DNA from: Blautia sp.
GTDB lineage: Bacteria; Bacillota; Clostridia; Lachnospirales; Lachnospiraceae
Reading direction: 5' to 3'
DNA length: 33,618 nucleotides
Assembly (NCBI GenBank): GCA_017475035.1
Contig: JAFVGK010000001.1
Location: forward strand, 1-33,618
The notes under the pieces were generated by a model. That model saw only the letters and a program-made list of their open reading frames with translations. It was not told where the DNA came from and made no database searches. Positions 15,988 to 24,330 of the stretch are shown in pieces. Within the stretch, counting starts at the first letter, position 1. The number at the start of each line of letters is the position of its first letter. The translations under genes were made by a program, and so were the position numbers.

Positions 15988-16818
15988 ATGGCAAAGGAAT
16001 GCAACGCGTCGGGATGCGACAAATCCAGTTGTGAAGGCTGTCCGTCCAGACAATCCGAAAAAAACAGTTTTTTGGAACCGGTAAATGCGAAGTCTGAAAT
16101 TAACCATGTCATTGCAGTAGCCAGCGGAAAAGGCGGCGTGGGGAAATCCCTTGTTACAGCTTCTCTTGCTAATCTTATGGCAAAAAAAGGATTTCGGGTC
16201 GGTATCCTGGATGCTGATATTACAGGTCCTTCGATTCCGAGAATGTACGGGCTGACAGGAGCTGCCATGGGGGACGGGGAGAATATCCTTCCCCGCGAGA
16301 CGGCAAACGGGATTAAGGTCATTTCCGTTAATCTTCTGCTGCCTACACAGGAGACTCCCGTGATCTGGAGAGGCCCCATTCTCGCCAATATGGTTAAACA
16401 ATTCTGGACGGACGTAATCTGGGGAGAGCTGGATTATCTGTTTATCGATATGCCTCCGGGAACGGGAGATGTTCCGCTTACCGCGTTCCAGTCCTTGCCG
16501 ATTGATGGAATCTTTATCGTGACCTCACCTCAGGATCTGGTGAGGATGATTGTAACGAAAGCCTATAATATGGCTCAGATGATGAATATCCCGGTACTGG
16601 GCATTGTGGAAAACTACAGCTACGTCCGATGCCCGGACTGCGGAAAGCCTATTATGGTATTTGGCGAGAGCCATATCGATGACATCGCGGCAGATCTCTC
16701 CGTTCCCGTCGTAGGAAGGATTCCGATTGATCCGGAAATCGCCCGTATGGTAGAGGACGGAAGCTTTGCGGATGTAAATAATGAGTATCTGGAGCAGGCG
16801 GCAGCGGTGCTTCCGTAA
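15988..16818 (+). CDS. mrp: Mrp/ApbC-family iron-sulfur cluster carrier ATPase
   Basis: It has 276 residues. The deviant Walker A motif GKGGVGKS is at 47-54, followed by DADITGPSIPRMYGL and DMPPGTGD, all standard for Mrp/Nbp35. The CxxC near the C-terminus (RCPDCGKP) that bridges a 4Fe-4S cluster between two subunits is present. An extra N-terminal Cys cluster (CNASGCDKSSCEGCPS) resembles the N-terminal cluster-binding site of Nbp35 and is common in clostridial homologues. The protein assembles and delivers Fe-S clusters in the cytoplasm. The ATG at 15988 has GAGG in front. The longer frame starting with GTG at 15925 would overlap the lipoprotein gene and was rejected. Confidence 0.9.
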   Translation: MAKECNASGCDKSSCEGCPSRQSEKNSFLEPVNAKSEINHVIAVASGKGGVGKSLVTASLANLMAKKGFRVGILDADITGPSIPRMYGLTGAAMGDGENILPRETANGIKVISVNLLLPTQETPVIWRGPILANMVKQFWTDVIWGELDYLFIDMPPGTGDVPLTAFQSLPIDGIFIVTSPQDLVRMIVTKAYNMAQMMNIPVLGIVENYSYVRCPDCGKPIMVFGESHIDDIAADLSVPVVGRIPIDPEIARMVEDGSFADVNNEYLEQAAAVLP

Positions 16819-17008
16819 GGTGAAAAGTAAACCCGTGAACGCAGCAAACCGCCGTTTTGGATGGGAAGCTGAGTTGAGCGCGCTCATTCCTTATACATTC
16901 AGAAGAGCGGCAAGCGTTTCGGTTAATGAGTAAAAAAGGGGAGACTGATTTTGTCTTCGGCAGCTCCACTGCCGGGCAGCAGAATCTTCATCCGGACAGT
17001 ATGTAGGT
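16819..17008 (+). other. Intergenic region before purL
   Basis: No gene is seen. CGGCAG/CTGCCG form a small hairpin around five bases near 16958-16973, without a T-run. No purine riboswitch or Bacillus-type PurBox is recognisable. Confidence 0.35.
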
Positions 17009-17026
17009 TTACAATGATCATTGTAA
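17009..17026 (+). promoter_or_regulatory. Perfect 18-base palindrome just before the purL ribosome-binding site
   Basis: TTACAATGATCATTGTAA is fully symmetric and ends one base before GAGGAGG. The placement would allow either binding of a dimeric repressor or a hairpin close to the ribosome-binding site. It is unlike PurR boxes known in Bacillus. Role inferred only. Confidence 0.45.
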
Positions 17027-17041
17027 GAGGAGGATTGACGA

Positions 17042-20000
17042 GTGGATCGAATAGTGGATCATGTCAGAAGAGTTTATGTAGAGAAGAAGGCCCCATACGC
17101 CGTGAAGGCGAAGGAGCTTCATCACGAGATTGAAAGCTATCTGGGGATGACCTCTGTGAGGCAGGTCCGCGTATTGATTCGCTATGACGTGGAAAATCTG
17201 TCTGACGAGATTTTTGAGATTGCCTGTCATACTGTTTTTTCGGAACCGCCAGTAGATGACCTTTACCTGGAGATTTTTCCCCGCAGTGAAGCCGCCTTTG
17301 TTTTTTCTGTGGAATATCTGCCCGGACAATTTGACCAGAGAGCGGATTCCGCCGTACAGTGCCTGCGCTTTTTGAAGGAAGACGAAGAGCCTATCATACG
17401 CACGGCGACGACCTACGTGATAGAAGGAGAACTGACGGAAGAGGAAAAACAGCAAATCCGGTCATATTGCATGAATCCGGTGGATTCCAGAGTATCAAAA
17501 CCGGAAAAACCGTTGACGCTTGCGCAGCTGTTTGAAAATCCGGCAGACGTTTCGATCGTCACCGGTTTTAAGGAAATGGATGAATCTCAGCTGTCGGAAT
17601 TGTATGCCTCTTTCAATCTGGCGATGACGATGGCGGATTTTCGTCACATTCAGTCCTATTTCAGGACGGAAGAGAAACGGGATCCATCCATGACGGAGAT
17701 CCGTGTGCTGGATACTTACTGGTCTGATCACTGCCGACATACGACCTTCTCTACCGAGATCAAGGACATCACCTTTGGAGAGGGCGATTATCTCGTTCCG
17801 ATCCGTCAGGCCTACGACGAATATCTCAAAGACAGAAAAGAAATTTACGGCAGTCGAAAAGATAAATCTGTCTGTCTGATGGATCTTGCCCTGATGGCTA
17901 TGAAAAAGCTGAAGGCGGAAGGGAAGTTGGCGGATCAGGAAGAATCCGAGGAAATCAATGCCTGCAGCATCGTGGTACCGGTGGATGTAGACGGCGTAAC
18001 GGAAGAATGGCTCGTTAATTTCAAAAATGAAACGCATAATCATCCCACGGAAATAGAGCCGTTCGGCGGTGCGGCAACCTGCCTGGGCGGCGCGATCCGT
18101 GATCCTCTTTCCGGACGGACCTATGTGTATCAGGCCATGCGCGTAACCGGGGCCGCTGATCCCACAGTACCGGTGCAGGACACCAGAAAAGGAAAGCTGC
18201 CGCAGAAGAAGCTGGTGAGGGAGGCGGCCAGAGGCTACAGCTCCTATGGCAATCAGATCGGACTGGCGACAGGATATGTACATGAGATTTATCATCCGGC
18301 TTATGTGGCAAAACGTATGGAAATCGGTGCCGTAATGGGAGCCGCTCCGAGGCGGGCGGTCATAAGGGCGACATCAGATCCGGAGGATGTGATCATCCTG
18401 CTGGGCGGCAGGACCGGACGCGACGGGATCGGCGGAGCCACCGGTTCCTCCAAGGTACATACGACCGCTTCCATAGATGTCTGCGGCGCGGAGGTGCAGA
18501 AGGGAAATGCGCCTACAGAGCGTAAACTCCAGAGAATGTTCCGCCGGGAGGAGGTCAGCCTTCTGATCAAGAAGTGCAACGACTTTGGAGCCGGCGGCGT
18601 GTCCGTGGCAATCGGGGAGCTTGCCCCGGGGCTGTGGATCGATCTGGACAAGGTTCCGAAAAAATACGCCGGCCTGGATGGGACAGAACTGGCGATTTCT
18701 GAGTCTCAGGAGCGCATGGCGGTGGTTGTCGCTCCGGAGAATGTGGAACAGTTTCTGGCCTATGCCGCGGAGGAAAACCTGGAAGCCGTCACGGTAGCAA
18801 AAGTCACAAAAGACCCGAGGCTTGTCATGGTATGGAGAGGGAAAGAAATTGTCAACCTTTCCAGGGCTTTTCTGGACACAAACGGTGCCCATCAGGAAAC
18901 GGAGGTCTATGTGGACATTCCTTCCCGGGAAGGGAATCCTTTGCTGGCACGGGAGGATGTACCCGATGTCAGAGGAAAATGGCTGGCCATGCTCTCAGAT
19001 CTGAATGCCTGCTCACAAAAAGGCCTGGTGGAAATGTTTGACAGCTCCATCGGAGCGGGCAGTGTGCTGATGCCCTATGGCGGCAAGCTGCAGCTGACCC
19101 AGACTCAGGCAATGGTGGCTAAGATCCCTGTTCTCAAGGGAAAAACACATACGGTGTCCATGATGAGCTATGGCTTTGATCCTTACGTGTCCAGCCACAG
19201 CCCCTTCCATGGAGCAGCCTATGCCGTGACGGAATCCGTAGCAAGGATTCTTGCCTGCGGCGGTGATTATCATAAGATCCGTTTTACCTTCCAGGAATAT
19301 TTCGGAAGGATGACGGATGATCCGCATCGCTGGGGCTGGCCGGTATCCGCATTGCTGGGAGCTTATGCGGCTCAGCTTGGATTCGGGCTTCCGTCCATAG
19401 GCGGAAAGGATTCCATGAGCGGTTCCTTTGATGATCTTGATGTTCCGCCCACATTGGTATCCTTTGCCGTGGATATCGCGAAAACAGAAGATGTGATTAC
19501 CCCTGAACTGAAAAACCCGGGGGATAAGCTGATCTGGTTCCGGGCTCCGAAGGATGCCTATGACCTGCCGGATTATCCGGCCTTGAAAGAGCAGTATGAC
19601 AAGCTGATGCAGGATATGAAGGCCGGAAGGATCGCGGCCGCCTATGCTCTTGACCGCCAGGGTCTTGCGAAGGCCGTGACGCTGATGGCTTTTGGAAATG
19701 CTTTGGGCGTTAAGATCGAGCATAATCTTGATCCGAGGGATTTCTTTGCCCCGGGATTCGGCGATCTTGTTCTGGAGGTTTCCGGTGAGAATGTCGGAAG
19801 GCTTGCGATTACCTATACGCTGATCGGAGAAGTCCTGCCGGAGCCGATCCTGAAATACGCGGATGTCAGGATTCCTCTTCTGGACGCGATCGGAATCTGG
19901 AAGCTTCCTCTGGAACGGGTATTCCACACGGTGTCCAAGGAAAAACCTGCCTTCCCGGATGAGCTTACGGATATTGTTCCCCAGGGCGGGACATTGGAAG

Positions 20001-20848
20001 AAGGACTTTTCCATGCGGAAAGCATTTATGTAAACAGGCATAAAGTCATCCGCCCGAAGGTTTTCATTCCTGTTTTTCCGGGAACAAACTGTGAATATGA
20101 CAGTGCGAGGGCTTTTGAGGATGCAGGCGCCGAACCCTGCGTAAAGGTCTTCCGCAATCTTTCCGCGGAGGATATCCGTTCCTCTGTAGATGAATTCACG
20201 AAAGCGATCGAAGAAGCTCAGATGATCATGTTCCCCGGCGGATTCTCTGCCGGCGATGAGCCGGAGGGTTCAGCGAAATTCTTCGCGACTGCCTTCAGAA
20301 ATGAGAAACTGAAGGAAGCGGTCATGCGTCTTACAGAGGAACGTGATGGTCTGGTTCTGGGCATCTGCAATGGTTTTCAGGCGCTGATCAAGCTTGGTCT
20401 GGTTCCCTATGGGAAGATCATCGGCCAGAAGCCTGACAGCCCGACCCTGACGTACAATACGATCGGCAGACATATCTCGAAGATGGTTTACACCAAGGTC
20501 GTTTCAGATAAGTCGCCCTGGTTTTTGAAAGCGGAATTGGGAGGCGTTTACTGTAACCCGGCTTCCCATGGGGAAGGCCGTTTCGTTGCAAGTGAAGACT
20601 GGATCCGGGAGTTGCTGGCAAACGGACAGATCGCAACCCGCTATGTCGCCCCAGGAGGGCAGCTTCTCAGGGATGAGGAGTGGAATGTTAATGGTTCCTA
20701 TTACAATATAGAAGGAATCACTTCTCCTGACGGACGGATCCTGGGTAAGATGGCTCACTGTGAACGACGCGGTGATTCTGTGGCTGTCAATATCTATGGG
20801 GAACAGGATATTAAGATTTTTGCATCCGGCGTAGAGTATTTCCGTTGA
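17042..20848 (+). CDS. purL: Phosphoribosylformylglycinamidine synthase, single-chain
   Basis: It has 1268 residues and catalyses the fourth step of purine synthesis, converting FGAR, glutamine and ATP to FGAM. The long chain joins, in order, a PurS-like N-terminus, two tandem synthetase halves (first half with WSDHCRHTTF and KNETHNHPTEIEPFGGA; second with GGKDSMSGSF) and a class I glutaminase at the C-terminus. The glutaminase has GTNCEYD, FPGGFSAGDE, the nucleophile Cys1109 in GICNGF and SHGEGR. It fits the clostridial type rather than the split PurSQL of Bacillus. Start: GTG with GAGGAGG nine bases upstream. No other pur genes are adjacent, so it may be controlled alone; the palindrome before it is a candidate site. 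Confidence 0.97.
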   Translation: MDRIVDHVRRVYVEKKAPYAVKAKELHHEIESYLGMTSVRQVRVLIRYDVENLSDEIFEIACHTVFSEPPVDDLYLEIFPRSEAAFVFSVEYLPGQFDQRADSAVQCLRFLKEDEEPIIRTATTYVIEGELTEEEKQQIRSYCMNPVDSRVSKPEKPLTLAQLFENPADVSIVTGFKEMDESQLSELYASFNLAMTMADFRHIQSYFRTEEKRDPSMTEIRVLDTYWSDHCRHTTFSTEIKDITFGEGDYLVPIRQAYDEYLKDRKEIYGSRKDKSVCLMDLALMAMKKLKAEGKLADQEESEEINACSIVVPVDVDGVTEEWLVNFKNETHNHPTEIEPFGGAATCLGGAIRDPLSGRTYVYQAMRVTGAADPTVPVQDTRKGKLPQKKLVREAARGYSSYGNQIGLATGYVHEIYHPAYVAKRMEIGAVMGAAPRRAVIRATSDPEDVIILLGGRTGRDGIGGATGSSKVHTTASIDVCGAEVQKGNAPTERKLQRMFRREEVSLLIKKCNDFGAGGVSVAIGELAPGLWIDLDKVPKKYAGLDGTELAISESQERMAVVVAPENVEQFLAYAAEENLEAVTVAKVTKDPRLVMVWRGKEIVNLSRAFLDTNGAHQETEVYVDIPSREGNPLLAREDVPDVRGKWLAMLSDLNACSQKGLVEMFDSSIGAGSVLMPYGGKLQLTQTQAMVAKIPVLKGKTHTVSMMSYGFDPYVSSHSPFHGAAYAVTESVARILACGGDYHKIRFTFQEYFGRMTDDPHRWGWPVSALLGAYAAQLGFGLPSIGGKDSMSGSFDDLDVPPTLVSFAVDIAKTEDVITPELKNPGDKLIWFRAPKDAYDLPDYPALKEQYDKLMQDMKAGRIAAAYALDRQGLAKAVTLMAFGNALGVKIEHNLDPRDFFAPGFGDLVLEVSGENVGRLAITYTLIGEVLPEPILKYADVRIPLLDAIGIWKLPLERVFHTVSKEKPAFPDELTDIVPQGGTLEEGLFHAESIYVNRHKVIRPKVFIPVFPGTNCEYDSARAFEDAGAEPCVKVFRNLSAEDIRSSVDEFTKAIEEAQMIMFPGGFSAGDEPEGSAKFFATAFRNEKLKEAVMRLTEERDGLVLGICNGFQALIKLGLVPYGKIIGQKPDSPTLTYNTIGRHISKMVYTKVVSDKSPWFLKAELGGVYCNPASHGEGRFVASEDWIRELLANGQIATRYVAPGGQLLRDEEWNVNGSYYNIEGITSPDGRILGKMAHCERRGDSVAVNIYGEQDIKIFASGVEYFR

Positions 20849-20863
20849 ATTTGAAATTTTCAT

Positions 20864-21074
20864 CAGTCAGGCTGAAAAGTATCGACCTGTGCGGTGAACA
20901 TACATATGTGATGCGCTGACTGGTTTTATCCGGGCAGAGCATTGCATACGTACCTGTGGCACAGGTCGAAAAATATAAAGTATGCTCACAAATTTACAGC
21001 GGAATCATGCCGCTTGCAGCGGCGTAAATTCGGCTCAGTAAACGAATCAAAATGGAGGCATTTTATTCGTTTAC
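20864..21074 (+). promoter_or_regulatory. Multi-hairpin leader upstream of cysE
   Basis: Four nested or consecutive pairings are visible. CAGTCAG (20864-20870) pairs with CTGACTG (20916-20922). CGACCTGTGC (20883-20892) pairs with GCACAGGTCG (20959-20968), which competes with a local ACCTGTG/CACAGGT hairpin (20952-20966). AATTTAC (20991-20997) pairs with GTAAATT (21024-21030), enclosing GCCGC/GCGGC. The last stem is GTAAACGAAT+AAAATG (21038-21054) with CATTTT+ATTCGTTTAC (21059-21074). I see neither T-box nor SAM-box consensus. The mutually exclusive pairs suggest a switching leader, but none of the hairpins ends in a clear U-run. Confidence 0.5.
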
Positions 21075-21143
21075 TATAATGATCACCGTAAGGTCTTATG
21101 TGTTGGTCATAAGGATATAACATGGCTAAAGGGGGAACCGTAG

Positions 21144-22073
21144 ATGGGGGATAAGAAAGACGTCATCAATCGGACTGTAAAAGCGTTGACGAAGCATTAT
21201 CAGGAAGAGGAGCTTTTCATGGCTAAGAGCGGGCGGAGCCTGCCCAGCAGAGATGAGGTCATAGGAGTCATAAAGGATTTGCGTGCCCTGGTCTTTCCCG
21301 GATATTTTGGGAGTGACGCTTCCGCTGTGATGTTCCCGGAGTATTTTGCGGGCTATCGATTGAATGATCTTTTCGGGCGTCTGGAAAAAGAAATACGGAT
21401 TGCCTTTCTTTATTATTCCCAGGAGCCCGAGCGGGAGGATGAACATGCAAACGATGTGACATGCCGTTTTTTTGAGGCTTTGCCTTCTGTTCAGGAGCTT
21501 CTGCTGAAGGATGTGCAGGCCGGGTTTGACGGGGATCCTGCCGCCAAGAGCAAGGAGGAGATTATCTTTTCCTATCCGGGTCTGTACGCGATCTATGTTT
21601 ACCGCCTTGCGCATCTCCTTTATCTGGACAAAGTGCCCTTTATTCCAAGGATCATGACGGAACACGCTCACAGCCGTACCGGAATTGATATTAATCCCGG
21701 CGCGACGATCGGGGAGTATTTCTTCATTGATCATGGGACAGGCGTTGTTATCGGTGAGACCACGACGATCGGGAAGAACGTGAAGCTGTACCAGGGGGTT
21801 ACTCTTGGCGCGCTTTCTACGAGGATGGGGCAGGCTCTGGCGAATGTGAAGCGGCATCCGACCATCGAGGATAATGTGACGATTTATTCGAATTCTACGG
21901 TTCTTGGCGGGGATACCGTGATCGGGGCAGGCTCGATTATTGCAGGTAATACGTTTATTACCGAATCTGTTGACGCGAATACCAAGGTCAGCACGAAGAA
22001 TCCGGAGCTTGTCAAGAAGACGCCAAGGAAAGAGAAGCAGGAAGGGGAGACGGTGCTGTATTGGGATATCTGA
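21144..22073 (+). CDS. cysE: Serine O-acetyltransferase
   Basis: It has 309 residues. The C-terminal left-handed beta helix is clear from hexapeptide repeats, with the family blocks [27 protein letters not shown] and LYQGVTLGA. The catalytic His and Asp are in FFIDHGTG. The N-terminal 180 residues are helical, as in the longer SAT variant (EpsC-like) of clostridia and plants. The enzyme makes O-acetylserine from serine and acetyl-CoA for cysteine synthesis. The ATG follows GGGGG at a normal distance. The structured leader before it could sense cysteine supply, but that is inference. A copy of the dispersed element starts 12 bases after the stop. Confidence 0.93.
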   Translation: MGDKKDVINRTVKALTKHYQEEELFMAKSGRSLPSRDEVIGVIKDLRALVFPGYFGSDASAVMFPEYFAGYRLNDLFGRLEKEIRIAFLYYSQEPEREDEHANDVTCRFFEALPSVQELLLKDVQAGFDGDPAAKSKEEIIFSYPGLYAIYVYRLAHLLYLDKVPFIPRIMTEHAHSRTGIDINPGATIGEYFFIDHGTGVVIGETTTIGKNVKLYQGVTLGALSTRMGQALANVKRHPTIEDNVTIYSNSTVLGGDTVIGAGSIIAGNTFITESVDANTKVSTKNPELVKKTPRKEKQEGETVLYWDI

Positions 22074-22085
22074 AGCACGACAGTT

Positions 22086-22264
22086 CGATAACCTGACGCT
22101 CGGCTTCGGGTGCTGCACCGGCTGCCGGATCGATGTCACATTCGCTCAGCCGAAAAATAACAGCCGAGCCATCTCCCGTGGGAGACTAAAGGTCCGAGGC
22201 GTCTCCGGAAGAGCCGGAGCTGCCTCAGGGCTTTAATCTCCCATCGGTTTCTGTCTCGTCAATT
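22086..22264 (+). repeat. Dispersed structured intergenic element, copy B
   Basis: This is the second copy of the element at 8741-8921, same orientation, about 179 bases. It keeps TGACG/CGTCA as outer stem, CTCGGCT with AGCCGAG, and the GGGAGA/TCTCCC - CTCCGG/CCGGAG hairpin. Where copy A pairs GGTCTGA with TCAGACC, copy B pairs GAGGC (22196-22200) with GCCTC (22222-22226). The middle of the hairpin thus stays paired with different bases. Both copies lie directly 3' of a gene and upstream of a TTGCAA-type promoter. Confidence 0.7.
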
Positions 22265-22277
22265 TTGAAAAAAACAC

Positions 22278-22305
22278 TTGCAATTTTGATCAAACCTGTT
22301 ATAAT
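22278..22305 (+). promoter_or_regulatory. Promoter of the tRNA-Gly gene
   Basis: TTGCAA (22278-22283), a 16-base spacer and TATAAT (22300-22305). The tRNA begins 11 bases after the -10 box. Confidence 0.75.
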
Positions 22306-22315
22306 AATTTTCGAT

Positions 22316-22386
22316 GCGGATATAGTTCATTGGTAGAATATCAGCTTCCCAAGCTGAGGAGGCGGGTTCGATTCCCGTTATCCGCT
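22316..22386 (+). tRNA. tRNA-Gly(CCC)
   Basis: The full cloverleaf is readable. Acceptor GCGGATA/TATCCGC, D stem GTTC/GAAT (first pair G-U) with ATTGGTA loop, anticodon stem TCAGC/GCTGA with loop TTCCCAA (anticodon CCC at 22348-22350), T stem GCGGG/CCCGT with TTCGATT, and discriminator U. The 3' CCA is not encoded. It has its own promoter and terminator. Confidence 0.96.
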
Positions 22387-22390
22387 TTTA

Positions 22391-22418
22391 AGGCATACGT
22401 TTGTATGTCTTTTTTTTT
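22391..22418 (+). terminator. Terminator after tRNA-Gly
   Basis: AGGCATAC (22391-22398) pairs with GTATGTCT (22403-22410, one G-U) around a four-base loop, followed by a run of eight or more T. Confidence 0.9.
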
Positions 22419-22577
22419 ATGGCAAAGGCGCCGATTGGAATTATGTCATCTGTCGGTGACAGGTATCCTGCCGAGTTCATATCGCCTGGCTCTAACACGA
22501 GAGTAGAAGACGCGGCTTCGTCTCTCTGTTTTATTGACTGGTTTTATACAATTATTATGCTTTTCGGTGAATGACAT

Positions 22578-22630
22578 ACTGCCCAACAGGGCAGAGGTCG
22601 GATTTGCCGTCCTCGATCCTGTTGGGCAGT
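22578..22630. repeat. Long two-part hairpin downstream of the flavodiiron gene
   Basis: ACTGCCCAACAGG (22578-22590) is perfectly inverted at 22618-22630. Inside, GAGG-T-CGG pairs with CCG-T-CCTC around five bases. It lies between the convergent tRNA and flavodiiron genes. There is no T-run on the minus side, so it may be a weak bidirectional terminator, a 3'-end stabiliser or a palindromic insertion. The sequence 22419-22577 contains no gene. Confidence 0.6.
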
Positions 22631-22657
22631 TTGAATATGGCAGTCAGCTTTTTTTTA

Positions 22658-24169
22658 TCATTCTACTTTTTCGAATTCTTCCGGACCGGCTCCACAGATG
22701 GGGCAGGTGTAATCATCGGGGAGTTCGTCCATCTCGACTTCATATCCGCAGAGTTTGCAGCGCCATTTGGTTGTGGCGGCAGCTTCTTCTGTCTGTCCGG
22801 TTTCGGCCGGGGCGGTGTCGAGCAGAGACGCGGTGATTGCGTCGGCCAGGGCGGCCAGGGATTCCTGTATTCCTTTGCCCGGGGAAGAGAGGAAGGAGAC
22901 CTTCTCTCCGGCATAGGAGCTTCCGGTAAGGCGGTCGATGATTTCCATCATGTATTTTCCGCTGATCGGAGACCAGCTTCCGTTTTCGATGATAGAGAAG
23001 GTGCGGTTCTGGAGGTTGTGGGCTTCCAGATCCAGAAGGAAGTTTTTCATCGGGGTAAAAATACCCATGTTGTAGGTGATGGAAGCCAGGACAATGTGGC
23101 TGCAGCGGAAGGCCTCTGCGATCAGCTCGCTGACATGTGTCTTGGATACGTCATATACGGAGACGTTTGCGACGCCGTTCTGGGAGAGGCGGGCGGCGAC
23201 AAGGTTTGCAGCGCTTTCGGTTCCGCCGTAGACAGATCCGTACACGATCATGACTGCGGTTTCCTCGGGTGTGTAGCTGCTCCATCTGTCATATTTTTCA
23301 AGGAGCCAGCCGAGATTTTCTCTCCAGACAGGTCCGTGGAGCGGACAGAGCATTTTGATGTCAATGGTGCCTGCTTTCGCGAGAACATCCTGGACGTTCT
23401 GTCCGTATTTGCCTACGATATTGGTATAATAGCGTCTTGCATCCGGCAGCCATTCTGTTTCAAAGTTTACCTCGTCGGCGAACAGATTTCCGTTCAGTGC
23501 GCCAAAGGTACCGAAAGCATCTGCGGAAAACAGGATTCCTGTGGTGGTGTCAAAGGTCATCATGACTTCCGGCCAGTGTACCATAGGGGCAAAGACAAAG
23601 GTGAGGGTGTGGGATCCCGTTTCGAGGGTGTCGCCTTCTTCTACAATGATGGCGCGGTCTGTGATATCCGTGTCAAAGAAATTGTTCAGAATCTGAGAAG
23701 CGGTTTTGTTTGTGACAACTTTTGCGTTCGGGTAACGAACCAGCACTTCTGTGATCGCGGAACTGTGGTCCGGCTCCAGGTGATCTACGATGAGATAGTC
23801 AAGATCTCTCCCATCAAGAACCGCAATCAGGTTTTCAAAGAACTGTCCTGTAACGGAGCGGTCGACAGTGTCAAACAGAACTGTTTTTTCATCCAGGAGA
23901 ACGTAGGAATTGTAGGAGACTCCCCTGGGAATCGGGTATACGTTTTCAAAAAGCTGGATGCGTTTGTCACTGACTCCGATATAGTAGAGGCCGTCAGAAA
24001 CTTCACGAATGTTTCCGATACCGGCAAATTTCTTCTTACCGACGAATTCCGGTGCAGGAGCAGCTTCCTCCTGGGCAAAAACGCCGCCGGCCATCATGGA
24101 AGATAAAGCAACACCGGCAGTACTTAGGGCTGCTGCTTTTAAAAAATCTTTGCGGGCAATATCCTTCAT
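22658..24169 (-). CDS. Flavodiiron protein with C-terminal rubredoxin-like domain and Tat-like signal peptide
   Basis: It has 503 residues. A metallo-beta-lactamase domain keeps the diiron ligands: HLEPDH (His130, Glu132, Asp134, His135), His198 in VHWPE, Asp217 in SADAFG and His278 in PLHGPV. A flavodoxin domain begins near 305 (VYGSVYGGTES, FMN site). The last 34 residues form a small rubredoxin-like knuckle (C-x2-C-x14-C-x2-C). Such enzymes reduce O2 or NO with electrons from rubredoxin; the attached domain gives a built-in donor. Oddly, the N-terminus is a signal peptide with ARKDFLK, close to the Tat motif, an alanine-rich core and a VFA-Q cleavage site, whereas the family is normally cytoplasmic. 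The ATG at 24169 follows AGGAGG; the preceding GTG is a less likely start. Confidence 0.9.
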   Translation of the reverse strand: MKDIARKDFLKAAALSTAGVALSSMMAGGVFAQEEAAPAPEFVGKKKFAGIGNIREVSDGLYYIGVSDKRIQLFENVYPIPRGVSYNSYVLLDEKTVLFDTVDRSVTGQFFENLIAVLDGRDLDYLIVDHLEPDHSSAITEVLVRYPNAKVVTNKTASQILNNFFDTDITDRAIIVEEGDTLETGSHTLTFVFAPMVHWPEVMMTFDTTTGILFSADAFGTFGALNGNLFADEVNFETEWLPDARRYYTNIVGKYGQNVQDVLAKAGTIDIKMLCPLHGPVWRENLGWLLEKYDRWSSYTPEETAVMIVYGSVYGGTESAANLVAARLSQNGVANVSVYDVSKTHVSELIAEAFRCSHIVLASITYNMGIFTPMKNFLLDLEAHNLQNRTFSIIENGSWSPISGKYMMEIIDRLTGSSYAGEKVSFLSSPGKGIQESLAALADAITASLLDTAPAETGQTEEAAATTKWRCKLCGYEVEMDELPDDYTCPICGAGPEEFEKVE

Positions 24170-24218
24170 CACTGGTTCCTCCTTTTTTCAGATAATAAAT
24201 TGGGATCCATTCAGGATC

Positions 24219-24242
24219 GCGAGAGCGGCACCGCTGCGAAGC
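24219..24242. repeat. Short dispersed repeat, copy 1
   Basis: GCGAGAGCGGCACCGCTGCG plus AAGC differs at two of 24 positions from the last 24 bases of the window (33595-33618). Each copy has a small self-complementary core (AGCGG/CCGCT here, GCAGC/GCTGC there). Copy 1 lies in the upstream region of the flavodiiron gene. Confidence 0.45.
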
Positions 24243-24330
24243 GATACGTAAAAAATCAGACTTTTTTTGGTACAGTCAATATCCTGATATATCACAGGAG
24301 TTTCGTTCAAGAGCATCGTCTCTTAGGAGC

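Noticed and set aside
16950-17041. PurR box or purine riboswitch before purL
   Set aside because: No pair of Bacillus-type PurBoxes and no purine aptamer core could be found; only the 18-base palindrome stands out.
19013-20041. 342-codon minus-strand frame inside purL
   Set aside because: It is a shadow of the purL coding strand, with no start signal and no family resemblance.
20864-21074. T-box or SAM riboswitch before cysE
   Set aside because: The T-box sequence (AGGGTGGNACCGCG) and SAM-box core are not present. The structure is reported as unrecognised instead.
22571-24106. Long open frame (511 codons) on the plus strand opposite the flavodiiron gene
   Set aside because: It mirrors the real gene on the other strand, has Cys/Gly/Val-rich non-protein-like composition and no ribosome-binding site. 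The minus-strand product matches a known family completely.
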